From positions 40,853 through 104,852 of the forward strand of contig NW_017265160.1 of NCBI RefSeq assembly GCF_001638985.1: a DNA stretch of 64,000 nt, read 5' to 3'. This DNA comes from Phycomyces blakesleeanus NRRL 1555(-) (Eukaryota > Mucoromycota > Mucoromycetes > Mucorales > Phycomycetaceae). Below the pieces are notes generated by a model. That model did not search any database. It saw only the letters and a list, made by a program, of their open reading frames with translations, and had not been told where the DNA came from. Positions 49,132 to 61,600 of the stretch are shown here, piece by piece. Position numbers and translations under genes: made by a program. Position 1 is the stretch's first letter, and every line of letters starts with the position of its first letter.

Positions 49132-51272
49132 ATTTTTGAGATAAAAGAGTTTAGGACGACAGAATGATTGCGGATAGACAAGGCACTAAAGAGGAGGATG
49201 TGTAAGGCATGCTCTGTCTTGGCTAGTATTTGTGAGCAGAAAGAGTTGCATTGGGTGAGAAAAGAAATGGCTGGGAGGTCAAGGTAGCAAAGAGATTCAG
49301 AATAGCGACTGTCTTGCTAGCTAACCATCTGCAAGCTGTGAAGGGGTTTCATCCAGCAACTGTGAATGTATCCCAACAGAGAAAAGATTTGGGTCTTGTG
49401 AAGATTAATAAGTGAACTTGAAGCAGAGGCGAAGGTGGCGAGGTAGTACTATAATCATGCCATATGCTGGATCTGCGAGAGGAAAACCAAAAGATCATCG
49501 GAATAGACGAGTAGCTCCATGGGAAGAGAAGAGAAGATTAGAAGCACAGGTTATAATTGAAGAAGGAAAGTTGAATCAGGCTATAATTTTCTTGAGATAA
49601 TAGAGAGGGTATCGAGTTGTGATAATCTCAAGATGGCTAAAAAATAATTATTTGTAAAACCCAATCAAAAATAGATAAAAACTCAAAGACAGTTGTGAGG
49701 ATTTAGAAGTTGAAAACATTATACTAAAAAATTTAGAGGAAATAGACCTTAATAAACTTGGCTTTCCGAGGCCTATTCTATTAAGTAGGTGTACAGAAGA
49801 AACTCCTAGTTATCATATACTTTGTTTTGAAGTGAAAAAAATATGCTAAATTTCTACTAGAAATCTAGTGAGCATTTGAAGTTAAAAACCAGGAAATCCC
49901 TAACCTTTAGCTTCAAATGCTCATTAAATGTCCCCCCCCTCACCATGAAATTTGCGAAACGAATATTAAAATTTAATTCGCTGCATAAAATACAAATTTG
50001 CAAACGTTTGCAATTCAGGCTCGAAGACACCTTCTCTATTTAGTAGTATATAATATAAATGCTATTGTCCTTTGTTAATCTTGACTCCTCAAGCACGTTT
50101 GATATGCCAATGGCACAAGAGTCTACCAACACCTCTCTCAAAAACCTCATTTATTGCTGACATTCTGGTTGGGCTACAATTAATCATAGCTTGGTTCATA
50201 TTTATACTGAAACTTTCTTTCCCCTATGATATCAACTATTTTAAGATTAGGGTAATCTCATGGTGATCTGTAATCAAGAAACAAACCAGAAGAATTTTCT
50301 TTATTATATAGTTTCAGATGATGACGACTATTGTGAAGTTATGACAATGTTTGGGTTCTCCAGGTGTGTTGTTGAATGCTTTACAAGTGTTATGTATATA
50401 ATCGCCACGCCGTTCGTTCATATTCTCCAAGTGCTAACACATATAGTTGGTTCCATGAGCAAATGTGTAAATCATGCTAAAAATCAGAAGTTCATTTACT
50501 TCTTTCTGCCAGTCAGATGCCGAGGCAAGAGAAACTAAAGAGGCTATTGTTATGTATCCTTAATAGCATGATATTTCAACTTTAATTTGGTTCTTGGGTT
50601 CAGACCTTAATACATTCTTGAGAGCCCTATCACATGGGAGCTAACTACATCTTTTATACTTCAATAGTTAATAAGAAGAGATCCAAAGAATAAATAAATA
50701 AATATAATCTATTAATTTATTCAATCCATAAAAAGTAATGTTACTAAAGAAATTGTAATAATCATAGTATCTTTGTCGATTCTTATTTAATTTAAGCAAC
50801 CTTTCTTCATTGATTCTTAGTATGGCTTATAATCAGAGTGTTGTTGCCAGTAAAATTGGGACAATAATATTATCGGTCAAAGAGTATTTGTAGATATTTC
50901 TAGAGCTTGATTTTAGCTAAGCAAGCAACATGTATCAGTACTGTTTTTACTAACCTTTCAAAAATCCCAAGGTGGTTCTATATCTTTTCGAGAGCACTAT
51001 AGTATCTTATTGTACACACTAATTAGTGTATATCATTACTTTTCTTTCGCTTGAATTTTAAAGAGGTGGATAGATCTTCCTCGTTAATTTTTGGAAATTA
51101 TGCAGGGTATTACCTCCCCTCGTTTATTGCTAATTATTCCTTCCTTTTTCAAAAGCACATCATATTGTCAATACATAGCATAAACTGAATATCTAGAGTT
51201 AAAAGAGATTGTCATGATTAATATATTCCTTCCTATTATCTTGGCAGGTTATATTCTTTTGAATCAGATATA
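49132..51272. other. Intergenic region with a foldback
   Basis: No supported gene. A compact inverted repeat at about 49869-49923 has arms beginning TGAGCATTTGAAG on both strands, with a few mismatches over 25 bases and a very short loop. A purine-rich plus frame at 49412-49600 shows no recognisable motif. Confidence 0.45.
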
Positions 51273-51274
51273 TA

Positions 51275-51480
51275 CAGTCAAAGCTCGATTTAGTAATACT
51301 TTTGGGAGAAGCCAAATTGTATTACTATTACTAAATCAAATGGATTTTTTCTTACTCCGCATATGTTTTTTAGCAATATTGCAGATTTGCTCTATGTGAC
51401 TGCGAATAAAAGTGCTGAAAAAAATATTACTAAATCGCGATTATTACTAAATCAAATATTACTAAATCGAGCTTTGACTG
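51275..51480. mobile_element. 206-bp pogo/Tc1-type MITE
   Basis: Ends CAGTCAAAGCTCGATTTAGT and, reverse-complemented, CAGTCAAAGCTCGATTTAGT are identical TIRs. They are flanked by TA (51273-51274 and 51481-51482). The interior repeats ATTACTAAATC in several copies. There is no coding capacity. TIR style and the TA duplication place it with Tc1/mariner/pogo non-autonomous elements, but its ends differ from those of the complete Tigger copy at 22 kb. Confidence 0.85.
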
Positions 51481-51903
51481 TATATATCACTTTATTTTAT
51501 TTAGTGAGTCTTTAGACGGTTTTGTTTCTCTGGTTCAAAAATAGAAGTCATCTTTCCTTGATTTATAATAATTGTGAATCCAAGAGCTACAATACCTCTT
51601 TTATACGCACAAGTGTATCTCGATGTATCAAGATCTTGTTCATTAATTACTTGAGCTATACTGAACTCTGCCTATTTAAAACCCTCTCCAAAAAAAAAAC
51701 AGACTACACATAATAGTAATAATAAAAAGCCCTTGGATTTTATTTTTATTTTTATTTTATATACTTATATACACAAGGCTATAGTCAATACTTTGTAGGT
51801 GTGAAGACTGTGGCTGCAAAATCGGTGTTTTTTGTTCAATACACTACTCCAAGCTAATGTCTTAATAATGATTTCCTTTTCGTTTTTTTCTAACGAAAAG
51901 AGA

Positions 51904-52218
51904 TTATTGTTTTCTTGAAGTGGTTGGCGTGGCCTTTTCATTGGCACCGCTCCGTTCCAAAGGTGATCCAGGTTTGTCGGTTTCTTTATCCATCTTTTTA
52001 ATTTCTTTTTTGGGATCGACTGTACTGTCAAAGGCAGTGTCGGTATTCTTTATTTCTTCGGTAGTACCAGAGGTTGATGGTTGCTCTCCAGAGTCCTTTA
52101 CAAAGTGGCGTTTGATGCATTGAGTAGCACTGGAAGAACAGACTCCTGGTGAGGATATAGCCATTCTGGCGACTTGCTTGGAAACAATACTTCTGGGGAT
52201 GATTGAAGTTGGGTTCAT
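51904..52218 (-). CDS. Small hypothetical protein with possible mitochondrial presequence
   Basis: A single frame of 104 residues. The first 40 residues are rich in Ser, Arg and Lys with no acidic residue until the KDSGEQ segment, like a mitochondrial targeting peptide. The remainder is polar and charged (Lys/Glu/Asp/Thr) and likely disordered. It is divergent from the neurochondrin-like gene with only 295 bp between the starts, which supports a real gene. No family is recognised. Confidence 0.55.
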   Translation of the reverse strand: MNPTSIIPRSIVSKQVARMAISSPGVCSSSATQCIKRHFVKDSGEQPSTSGTTEEIKNTDTAFDSTVDPKKEIKKMDKETDKPGSPLERSGANEKATPTTSRKQ

Positions 52219-52513
52219 ATTTTCGATTTTATTATGTTTATTGTTTTATTGGCTTATTAAATAAAAGATAGAGCAAGAAAAGAAAGAAGAAATACCCCTT
52301 TGCTTTATATAAGAGTCAAAGGTCATAGCGTCTATAAGATAAGATGCTCTGATATCATCGTGTGGTGGATGTTACGTCACATTAATAGCCCGCCTCGTCT
52401 CTTTTTATTATATTACATTATATTTTATTTATATTGATAGACAAAAGTAATATTGGTGTTTCCTTTGAGATTCGCTTCCAGATAAACTTTTTTCTTTTTT
52501 ATTATTCGAGATT
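52219..52513. promoter_or_regulatory. Shared promoter region, hypothetical gene and neurochondrin-like gene
   Basis: A 295-bp divergent intergenic region. It is T-rich towards the neurochondrin-like start and carries AT-only stretches around 52405-52437 suited to TATA-like function. Assignment is by position only. Confidence 0.4.
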
Positions 52514-54483
52514 ATGACAGCCAACGTTAGTCATTCGGATAAAGATAGAATGGCCGAGATAGATCGGTGTCTGGGAATGATCGGTCCTTCTTCTTCAGAT
52601 GAATCCAAATTTGTAGGCATGCTTGTCCTGCCACGTCTACTTCAACAAGATAATGTTGAACAGATTCAACATGTATTTGACGAAATGAATTTCAAATTTA
52701 TTGAACGCCTTTTAAGAACACGTAAGCAAGAAAGAAAGAAAAGAAAAGAAAAGAAACAAAAAACCCCTTCTTCCCTTCTCATTACATCACGTCCTCCTTT
52801 TACATAAAATTAAATAAAATTACCATTACCATTACCATTACCATTACAATTACAATTACAATTGTTTATATATAAATGTATATATATATATGGAAATATT
52901 GTATACATACTTTTTTATTGTTATTTGGGTGATCAAGAATAGCCAAGAATGAAAATGCAGAGATTCCGGAATCAGTCCTGCGAGAAATTGCAGTGAATAT
53001 CTTGGCTTGTTTTGCTCGCTATGAGACAATGGCCACCAGTCAACCAATGGTAGACAAGATTCCTGGCTTGTCAATCATACTGACACCAAAGTAAATGAAA
53101 TAAAAAACAAGCAATTGTGTAAAGAAAAGAAAATGAAGTTTATTTTGTAATTTTATTAAAATATAAATCTATATACAAAATGTCAATCTTCTAGTGATTC
53201 GTCGGATTTAACCCAAGAAATCCTACACATATTATTATGTGTGGCTGTGAATAAGGAAGGCCTGGTAAAGATGCTGGATCCTGATGTGCTCAAGAATATC
53301 CTTGAGGTTTTTGTGGAAACTGAAAAAGGTATTGAAATAAACATATAAACCCCGCACTTGATTGCCACCATACTATCAACAAGAGAAGGATGAAATGGTT
53401 GGTTAACTTGATCTACCTTAAACTAAATCATTTACTACAGAGGAGGAGCGTAAGCTGTGTGTTGATTTGATCAAGGCAATCTACGGCCGAACATGTCACC
53501 GATTACACGAGGCCAAGGTTCCAAGTCTGATGTCTAGCCTGCGTTACTCTCTAAAGACCTTATTTGGTATTCTGGCATCCGTGTTTAACCAGGACCAAGC
53601 CAAGCTTAAGTTCTATTGTCTTGATATCTTGGCCAATGTTCTGCCCGATCTCCCGGATGAGGTAGTGCAGGCACACAAGAAAGAAGTCGAGCCTGAAGCC
53701 ACTTGGTTAGTCAATATCCGACGAGGTCTGCGCCAGATTGTGACCAACAAAGTTGGTATGTTACATCGATGTGGCGTAGTTGAGTGTACAAACACAGATA
53801 CACAGATACACTCACACGGATAAAGAGGAGAAAAGAGAGAGAAAGAGGAAGAAAGAGTCTTGACAAATATATCCATTTGTGATACTAACATTTGTGTACT
53901 CGCAGGTGATGAACTGCGGGACCAGGCTACGTTGGTTACAGCATGTCTTGTGCGTTACTATGGCTCACAATGGCTATTCAGTCCCTTACTGCGTACAAAA
54001 CAGGCTCGTAGATTAAAAGATCAAGATGGTGACAAAAAGGCAGCAGAGGAATACTACGCAGAGGCCAATTTTCCTGCTCTATTGATTCATATTGTGTCAG
54101 TTGAGGCACGCGTGATGGTGGACCAGATAAACGACATTCGACAGGCCGCACATAATCAAACAACACCTCGACAGGTAGAAGCAGATAAACGGCACAAGGT
54201 CGTGTTGCCCTTGCTGTTCGAGATCCTTGAGGGTGCGATCGAGTATCTGTCAGAGAGCTTTGACGAAAATGAAGAGAGTCAAATGGATCCAGACATGTTA
54301 CTCAAGCTTCGTACCACACTGTCGGACACAATGGATGTTGTCATGGAATTATTACAGTTTATACAAAACACAACCCTGCCTGAAGAGTCAGAAGATGACC
54401 CAGTTGCGCAGGCGTGTATGAGAATCGTAGCTCTCTGGCTGGCTGAAGAAGGTTATGAGATGCCTGAGGGTGGAGATAATTAG
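52514..54483 (+). CDS. Neurochondrin-like protein
   Basis: Five exons, 52514-52721, 52943-53090, 53195-53328, 53441-53755 and 53906-54483, join in phase to 460 residues. The fold is all-helical and HEAT/armadillo-like. Collinear features with neurochondrin are an N-terminal FVGMLVLPRLLQ helix, a segment ending FKFIERLLRT, the pair REIAVNILACFARYE, the DIPGLS-type segment KIPGLSIIL, YYGSQWLFSP, an ALLIHIVSVEARVMVD block, and the C-terminal RIVALWLAEEGYE. The human protein is longer (about 729 residues), so this is a short form. Animal neurochondrin acts in neurite and endomembrane signalling and binds Rab and SMN components; its role in fungi is unknown. All introns are GT-AG. The frame is uninterrupted. 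Confidence 0.8.
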
Positions 54484-55360
54484 AGTAGTATATATTCAAA
54501 AGAAAGCAATCAATCAATTAATATCAATATATAAACAAATCATGACAATTTACACACAAATTGAAACAAGATAAACTAGACGAGGCTAGACTAAACTAAA
54601 CCTACAAAAAAAACACACACACACATCATACTGTAGTGTAATATATAATAAAAAATTACTAATAAAAATAACCACAAAAGGAATCTGCATCAGACAACAA
54701 GCATATACTGGTATGTGTGTTGGTGTATCTGTGTATGTCAGAGTTGAGAATGATAATAACAAGTATGATGGCATCATGTACGTGCACCTACTTTGACCAA
54801 AAATAGAATATTTATCAAGACTATAGGCGCTGTAGAATCGTGGGATGAGCTTTTTCAACTGTCAATAACACTTGAAAAATCAGCTGTAATAGGATAAAAT
54901 ACGTCAATTGTAGAATCTAAAACAATAACGAATATAAATGTATATTTACACATATAGCCTTGTTTGGTATAGAGACCAGACTTTATACACAAACCGCAAT
55001 GATGTAGGGACCAAAGAATATCTGTACCAGCTGCCAGACCTGGAGGTCTTGTGAAATTTGATAACAAAGATATGCGAACGAATCAAACCAATAGCTTTAT
55101 ACAGACATAGATACAGATACGAATATTAAAATATTTTTCATGTGCTTCATTTTTATTATGAGAAAAATAAAGAAGATATTATGAGAGTGTGTACAAGTTT
55201 GATAATGGAGTAGAGGGAGGGTTTTGTGCATGTGTGAGTGTGCAGGATTTTTTTTTTAGATGAAATAAATAATTAAGATAGTAAATACAAATACAAATAT
55301 ACACATATATATATATATAAAATAGATAGATAGATAGATAGATATTAATGAACTATATGT
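54484..55360. other. Intergenic region
   Basis: No gene. Includes an AT tract and GATA repeats at about 55325-55344. Confidence 0.5.
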
Positions 55361-55603
55361 TTAATAGTTCTTCTTGATGTTTTCGATTATGGTGTGTCCG
55401 TCGTCAGAAAGGTCTTCTTCTTCTGGAATTGTCTCCATAGCCGTTGCCCATGAATTGTGCCGCCTGATATACTTGGGCTGAAGCAGGCTCGGTAATGGGA
55501 TGGTCTTTGAATATAGTGGAGAGTGCATGTAAGGTGTGAACTCTGACTGCCTGTGAGGATAGGTCTCCGTGCTGAATACGTGAATGTGGATATTCTGTGC
55601 CAT
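55361..55603 (-). CDS. Small hypothetical protein
   Basis: An 80-codon frame starting MAQNIHIHVFSTETYPHRQ and ending with an acidic patch PEEEDLSDDG. GC content and codon use look more gene-like than the flanks. An AT-rich upstream stretch with TATATATA-like sequence at 55690-55700 could serve as a promoter. No family is recognised, and an unannotated second exon is possible. Confidence 0.4.
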   Translation of the reverse strand: MAQNIHIHVFSTETYPHRQSEFTPYMHSPLYSKTIPLPSLLQPKYIRRHNSWATAMETIPEEEDLSDDGHTIIENIKKNY

Positions 55604-55746
55604 TTTGTATTTTGTACTTTGTATTCTGTACTTTTGTGTGTATTAAAGGTAAAGAAAGAATGATTTTTCTAAAGAACTCCTCAATCCACCTTTATATATA
55701 CTTTTTTTTTTCTTAAAAAATTGAAATAAAAGTTATAATTAAGGTT

Positions 55747-55752
<6 letters not shown>

Positions 55753-55790
<38 letters not shown>
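55753..55790. repeat. (AT)n microsatellite
   Basis: A pure AT dinucleotide run of nearly 40 bases. Confidence 0.9.
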
Positions 55791-55792
<2 letters not shown>

Positions 55793-55997
55793 GCTATATA
55801 ATAAAAAAAAATAATCTCGCAGTAAAACATATACAGTTTTATGTCTATATTTATACATGTATAGAATCCAGTCGATTGTTCTTGTGACAAATATATATAA
55901 ATATATTGTCTATTTTTAAAAAAAAGATAAAAATAAAATCCTTAAAAAAAACACTTCTTTATAAAATACAAAATAATACATGTGTAATGTTTTTTTT

Positions 55998-58118
55998 TTA
56001 TTGACGTTGGGTATTCATATTTCTAATATTATCTATTCTATCTAACAATTCTTTAACACAACGAGTCATATCATTTATCTCAGACACATCAATGTCAGAA
56101 ATCGTTCGCATGTGTTCGAGATCGAGTCTTTGATGATGAAGTAAGGTCTGTAATAGACGTATCAACATCATTTTGAGCACCTACAGCATCTTCTCTACTG
56201 TCTTCTTCGTCAACAATCACAACTTCTTCTTCTTCTTTAGCTAACACTGCTGGTCTTTGCATTGCCAAGTGATTGGCATCTTTTTGAATTGTATATAAGA
56301 CGTTAATCTTACGGTATCTTTTGAGAAGAAATGCATGCTTGCAAGGCACTTGTCGAGAGATGTATCTGGGACACGAACAGCATTCGATTAAATCATTTAC
56401 AACAGTGATAGACTATCATGTTGTATTATTTGTAAAAGACTTGATTTGCCACTTGCCACCAGAGTTACCCATACTAGTACTAATCACATTTAATGGACTG
56501 ATGATCATAGAAGGGAGTATGTCATCTTCTATCTTGGATGCAACAAATTCATTTCTTGCAAGTTCGTTTTTCTACCGGTCCCATCTTTCCATTGTTTAAG
56601 TGAATACAATCCACTTCTTGTTCGTAGAAATACTCTACATCGTTCGTAAGGTCAAACACAAGGCGATCCAGTCTTCTGATTCTAGCACGGCCAAAGTAGA
56701 TGGTCTTGAGCTGGTTATGCCATGACTCGATGTAGTTATTCGTCAAATATCTTCTATGTGAGTCATCGACATAAGGGCGCCCCCATCTTTTAAGCAATAC
56801 TTCGCTTCCATTCCATCGTGTTTCGAAGTATCTCAAGAAGTGTAACTGGTCGGGTATATCGCGTTTGAAGTCAAGGATTCTCGTCAAAAATACTTCTTCG
56901 TTCGACTCCATCAAGATATACTTCAGCTTGTTCTTTAACTCCTGCTTGTATGCTGCCAGCTGGGCTGATGTAAATGACGCATCAAGCCTTACTTTGTTGT
57001 CGAGGTTTGTTTGCCAAGCACGAAGAATATGGAATTCACAATAGTGAATTGCAACGTGAGGAAATGCAGATGTAATCGCATTAACTTCGGGAATACTACA
57101 GTCAATGGTGATATTCAAAGGACGGAAGTAGCTTCTCTCACAAAGATGCATAGGCCATTGGCTGATCGGCCTGACTGTCTGGTCATTTGTAACCATGTAA
57201 GCAACAGGAAACCCTTTTCCAGTTACGTTGTGTTGAGTCACTAAAGAGTACATGACCTCTCCACTTCTTGCTGATATGCCATGAGTAGCGTCAAGGCAGA
57301 ATGATGTGGCTATTCTCGTAACTCTCACTTGGACAGGCGATTGAAAGCCAAAGGCGAAAAGATTGCTTTCAATGTTGTTAACACGAAGGTCTCCGGTAAA
57401 AATGCAATAACTTCTTTCTGGCAATTTCTCATTCATCCAGATAGCAATAGATGCCTTCTCATCAGAGTTGAACATATACAACAAATTTGTCATCTATTTT
57501 ATTTCATTTTACCAAAACTGTTAAATACGAACTTCCTTTCATCTTTTTTTAACACACCTTCTTCATTCTATTGTATATCTCTTCGTAGTTTGGCTTTCTA
57601 ACACCAACACCCCAGCTGTCAATCTGTCGAAGGACAGATATTCTTGTGCTTCTACAGCTGCTTCACTTCTCAGTTGATCTTCAATCAATTTAATAGCTTC
57701 AAAAGGCAAGGGCAAAGTTCTAATCTCTGATCTGTCTCCAGGAACATGATTGTTATGGTCCCTTGTCATACAGAACGTAACAATAGTAGGAGACTTTTTG
57801 AACTGCTTTATTTTCAAAGCTCCATTACATCCGCATGCCTTTGATTCTTTTTGTGCAGGGCGTGAATCTCGCTCTGGTATATATATGCCCGCACGATGGC
57901 ACTGACGCGTTTCTCCAAAAATATATTCTTTTAAAACAAGACGTCTTTTTTTATTCCATTTCGTTGAACAAAGTATTGATTCGGTCAAGACAACGTCTCC
58001 ATTCACTAGCTTTTACAGGTACGACTACTTTAAAAGGAAGCATCTTAATCACCTCAAAAGACGAGTTGACTAAAACATTTTGAATGTTTGAAATATCGTA
58101 AATAATTGGGTTGGACAT
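55998..58118 (-). pseudogene. Broken MULE (Mutator-like) transposase
   Basis: The pieces read in order on the minus strand. The start MSNPIIYDISNIQ (58118) leads into a FAR1/WRKY-GCM1-like zinc-binding region (ACGCNGALKIKQF, then TRDHNNHVPGD). The MULE core (57493-56549) has SFCLDATHG, ITIDCSIPEVNAI, the C-x2-H block YCEFHILRAW and NNYIESWHNQLK, which supply the DDE residues. The SWIM zinc finger is CSCPRYISRQVPCKHAF, followed by an acidic tail and a coiled coil to 55998. Breaks: frame changes near 57960, 57640 and 56570, a likely intron between 57563 and 57494, in-frame TGA and TAG at 56418-56413, and a frame change near 56160. The copy is therefore dead. Terminal inverted repeats were not found. 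Confidence 0.85.
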
Positions 58119-58355
58119 GTTGAGATTGGTGTTTAATTTGTATTCGAAATAAAGAGAAGGAGAAGAGAAGGAAAAGAGAAGGAGAAGAGAAGGAAAAGAG
58201 AAGGAATAAAAAAAAATTCCCAATAGAAAATTAACTTTTCATAAAGCCACTTGCAAAGCCTCCGACAGAAAAAAGCCTCAAAAGGTCAATTTCAAATTTG
58301 AACCGGCAGAAAATAAGGCGGTGCCTTTTTTACATACAGTGCTAATTTTACCCAG

Positions 58356-58450
58356 ACCGCTGTGGATGGTCTAAATTATCTCTTTTAAATGCGGCTTTTT
58401 TATTTTACGTAATTATTTTAGTTACACATACCACTGTGGATGCTCTAACA
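58356..58450. repeat. Two tandem copies of the GAGCATCCACAGYGG terminal motif
   Basis: CCGCTGTGGATGGTCTAA (58359-58376) and CCACTGTGGATGCTCTAA (58432-58449) are two same-orientation right ends of the MITE family seen complete at 28962-29110. No left arm was found nearby. They could be nested MITE relics or the outer end of the MULE. Confidence 0.55.
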
Positions 58451-58555
58451 ACAGTATAACACGGAAATATATGAAAAAACATATATCTATAACAACTGGT
58501 TATAGCTCTTAAAATATCAAACTGAACAGCTAATAATTAGCTAATCAAAAGCATT

Positions 58556-58660
58556 ATTTGCTATAACATGATGTTATAGCAAAAAAAATAAGATTGACCA
58601 ATTGAAGTTCTGAAAAATGACCAAGTGACGGTCAGAAAAGTGACCAATTGACGGCGGAAA
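58556..58660. repeat. Palindrome and 22-bp tandem repeats
   Basis: GCTATAACAT-G-ATGTTATAGC is a perfect palindrome at 58560-58580. It is followed by three imperfect copies of a unit of about 22 bp beginning TGACCAATTGA / TGACCAAGTGA, ending near 58655. Confidence 0.6.
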
Positions 58661-61600
58661 TACAGTATATATATTTATCTCCATGGAAACACACATACAA
58701 TATATAAAAGATGTGCATATTGTTTATTATTGACAAAAGTATTATTAATATTATTATTATGAATATCTGTTAATTTGGGACACTTTGAAAAGATGGCACA
58801 GCTAATCTTGTTTTACAAGACACAATACAAAGACAACCCTCGACCAAGATTAGTAATTTGAGATTCTTGAATTTTCTTTTAATAGTAGACGTGCAATATT
58901 TATATATATAAATTCTGTTTTACATTTAAAAATAACAGGCATTATTAATAAACAGTATGAATGGGATACTATATACCTGAAACTTGTGAATATATAACAT
59001 TACTCACTGATATGTATTCGCAATTCTACTATAGGTATATATCTTCCTTCTCCAATGAGATGTTCTTTTGAATTCTTTTTCTTTTATTGTTTCATCATAA
59101 ATTTCAACTATATGACTTTTCTGTTTTAGGTAACACATTACGTGTGAGCTAGTTACATGATTGAGCACTGGCCTCATCAACAGAATATATTTTCAATACA
59201 AATATTCATTGCCTTTCTCAGTCACGGCTACATCTGCTCCAATCTGCTTACAAGAATTACCTTGGACAGTCGATATGCATATAAATCTATGATAGCAAAG
59301 GTCAGTGTGTAAGACACTTTCCAATCAAGTCCTCTACTTCTTTCAAAAATATTACGTGTTTCTAATTAGTCTACTCTAACTTAAAGAGTTATAAGCTTTG
59401 TTTATCTAGGTTCTCTCTCTCTTGTTTCATATTTTTTGCTGTAAGAAAGACACACCCCATTTTTTAAGCAAACGGATTACTTCTCTGGTAGTGAGACACA
59501 TTTGTTTCAAAGAAAAAAGGACTTACATTGCATTTATTATTACTAATAATAATATATATCCAAGTAATTTAAAAATTTCAGCAATATCAATACACAGCTT
59601 ATAATCTTGTTCCAAGATCTTTCTTTGACGAGAATAAAAAAGATGGACGGTCTGAATATCCACAAGAGAAAGTATTATAATATTTTATCTGTAAAAACAA
59701 AAGTCCATGGATCTCATTGGAAATATATACAAATACTACTGTTATATGTGCTGTGAACTGTACTAATAATGTATGTGCACGTGGATTTTCGTTTAATGCC
59801 TCTAGATTCTCATTCATTTACTTTAATTATGGATTATATAACATCCTTTAACACAATAAAAATGAATAGGTTTTTATACCTTTTCCTTCTTTCTCAGATT
59901 TATATTATGTACTTCTTCCTCCCTCCCTTCAAGCCAACTACATTGTACCTCTTCTTCATAATCTTTTAAAATTATTTAGAGAAAAATTAGCATTGTTCCA
60001 AGAAGCATAAAATTATAACTCTATTGCTCTTTCGAATTTAGCTTTTCCTATCTGGAAAAAAGAAAAGAAGAAAAAAGAATAAATAATTCATCATCGTCAG
60101 GAGCCATGAGAATCGTAGAATGAATTCTACCAACCATTTCGAATAATTTGAATGTGTCAAGAATCACAGTTGGATGTGCCTTTGAGTAAAGCAGAACAAT
60201 TGGTTCTGTTTCTAATACCATCTCTTTTGAAATTCCAAACACTTGCTACACCAAGAGATGAATCCCATTTTATTCTGGATTTGAAGCAAGAACATAATCC
60301 AATCTTAATGAAATAACGCATGTAGTCAAGACCGAGACATAAAAATGTTACAGTCACAGACAGTGGTTGCTTCAAACACCTGACAAGAAAGAAGAAGAAA
60401 TCAGTTCACTAAGTGCTGGCACTCACGACTAATTCAATAAAGAATGAAAGCTTATGAGGAAAAACTGAGGATGAACTAAATTTTTCCATCAGAAAACATG
60501 CTTTCTATACGCTAGTTAAAATAATCATAATACTTTCCATTGAGGTAGATAAGAGATCTTTGTTTTGGAGGACAATTTTTAAAAATATGCTGGAGTACAG
60601 CAGAGGAGGGTAAGAGGATTCGCTCCACTACTACAATGATCTCCATAATAACGATCAGAAAAAAGGTATGTTTATAACATGAGTAAAGTGATGTAAAGAA
60701 AAAAGAATAAATGGGCAGCGAAGACAGTATGAATATATTGACAAACCCCCCCTCATAATCAACCTTGTTTAAAATTAGAGATGTGTGGAAAGAGCTATAG
60801 TATATACGTTGTAATCGAGTAAAGTACAGACTACACGATCAAACTCTAATTCTTACCCGTTAATGATTCTGACAGGTTGGTAACCTTAAGGACCATTACA
60901 CACTAGGCACACATATACTTAGCACTTATACAAAGTAAAATAACAGTTCAAAAGCAAGGTTTTGGGTTACAAGGAAACTTGGATAGTAATAGAAAACAAT
61001 ACCTCTCTTTTAATACATAGCACTCGTGGCATCTAATTTTCCCACTTTGAAGATATTATTTATAAGAAAAAAACAAGTGTCTCAAAAGAAAAAATTTCCC
61101 TCAAAGTATTGATACACATCTTGGATCAAACATTTCCTTTCACAAAGAAAGCAACCCAAGGATATTTTTTAAAAGAAAAAAGAGCATTTGTGTCACATTG
61201 TAATAATCACCAGCCTTTGTAGCTAGTACAAATATATCAAGAGGAAAGCCAGTAAATCTATACCTAATTGCTTGTTGTCATATGTCACTTTCATAAAAGC
61301 AGAATACTATCTCATCAGACTGGATAATAGAGCCTAAAAATGTTCGGCTTCTATAAAGATAGTCCAATGCCAATTGCACTTGTTTTTCTTGAATAATTAT
61401 TGGCTTACATATCATCTCACAAGAGTAGAAGTCAAATTCAAGTAAAAGTAGAAGAAGCATATAAATCGTATAAAATCTTTTGGAGTGCAATACATAGAGA
61501 GATCTTCATTCTATTTGTTGCATTTAAATAATCGCAGGCCTAACAGGCTAACAGATAATTTAGTACCTACACATTTTCATAGAAGGGCATTGGTTAATAC

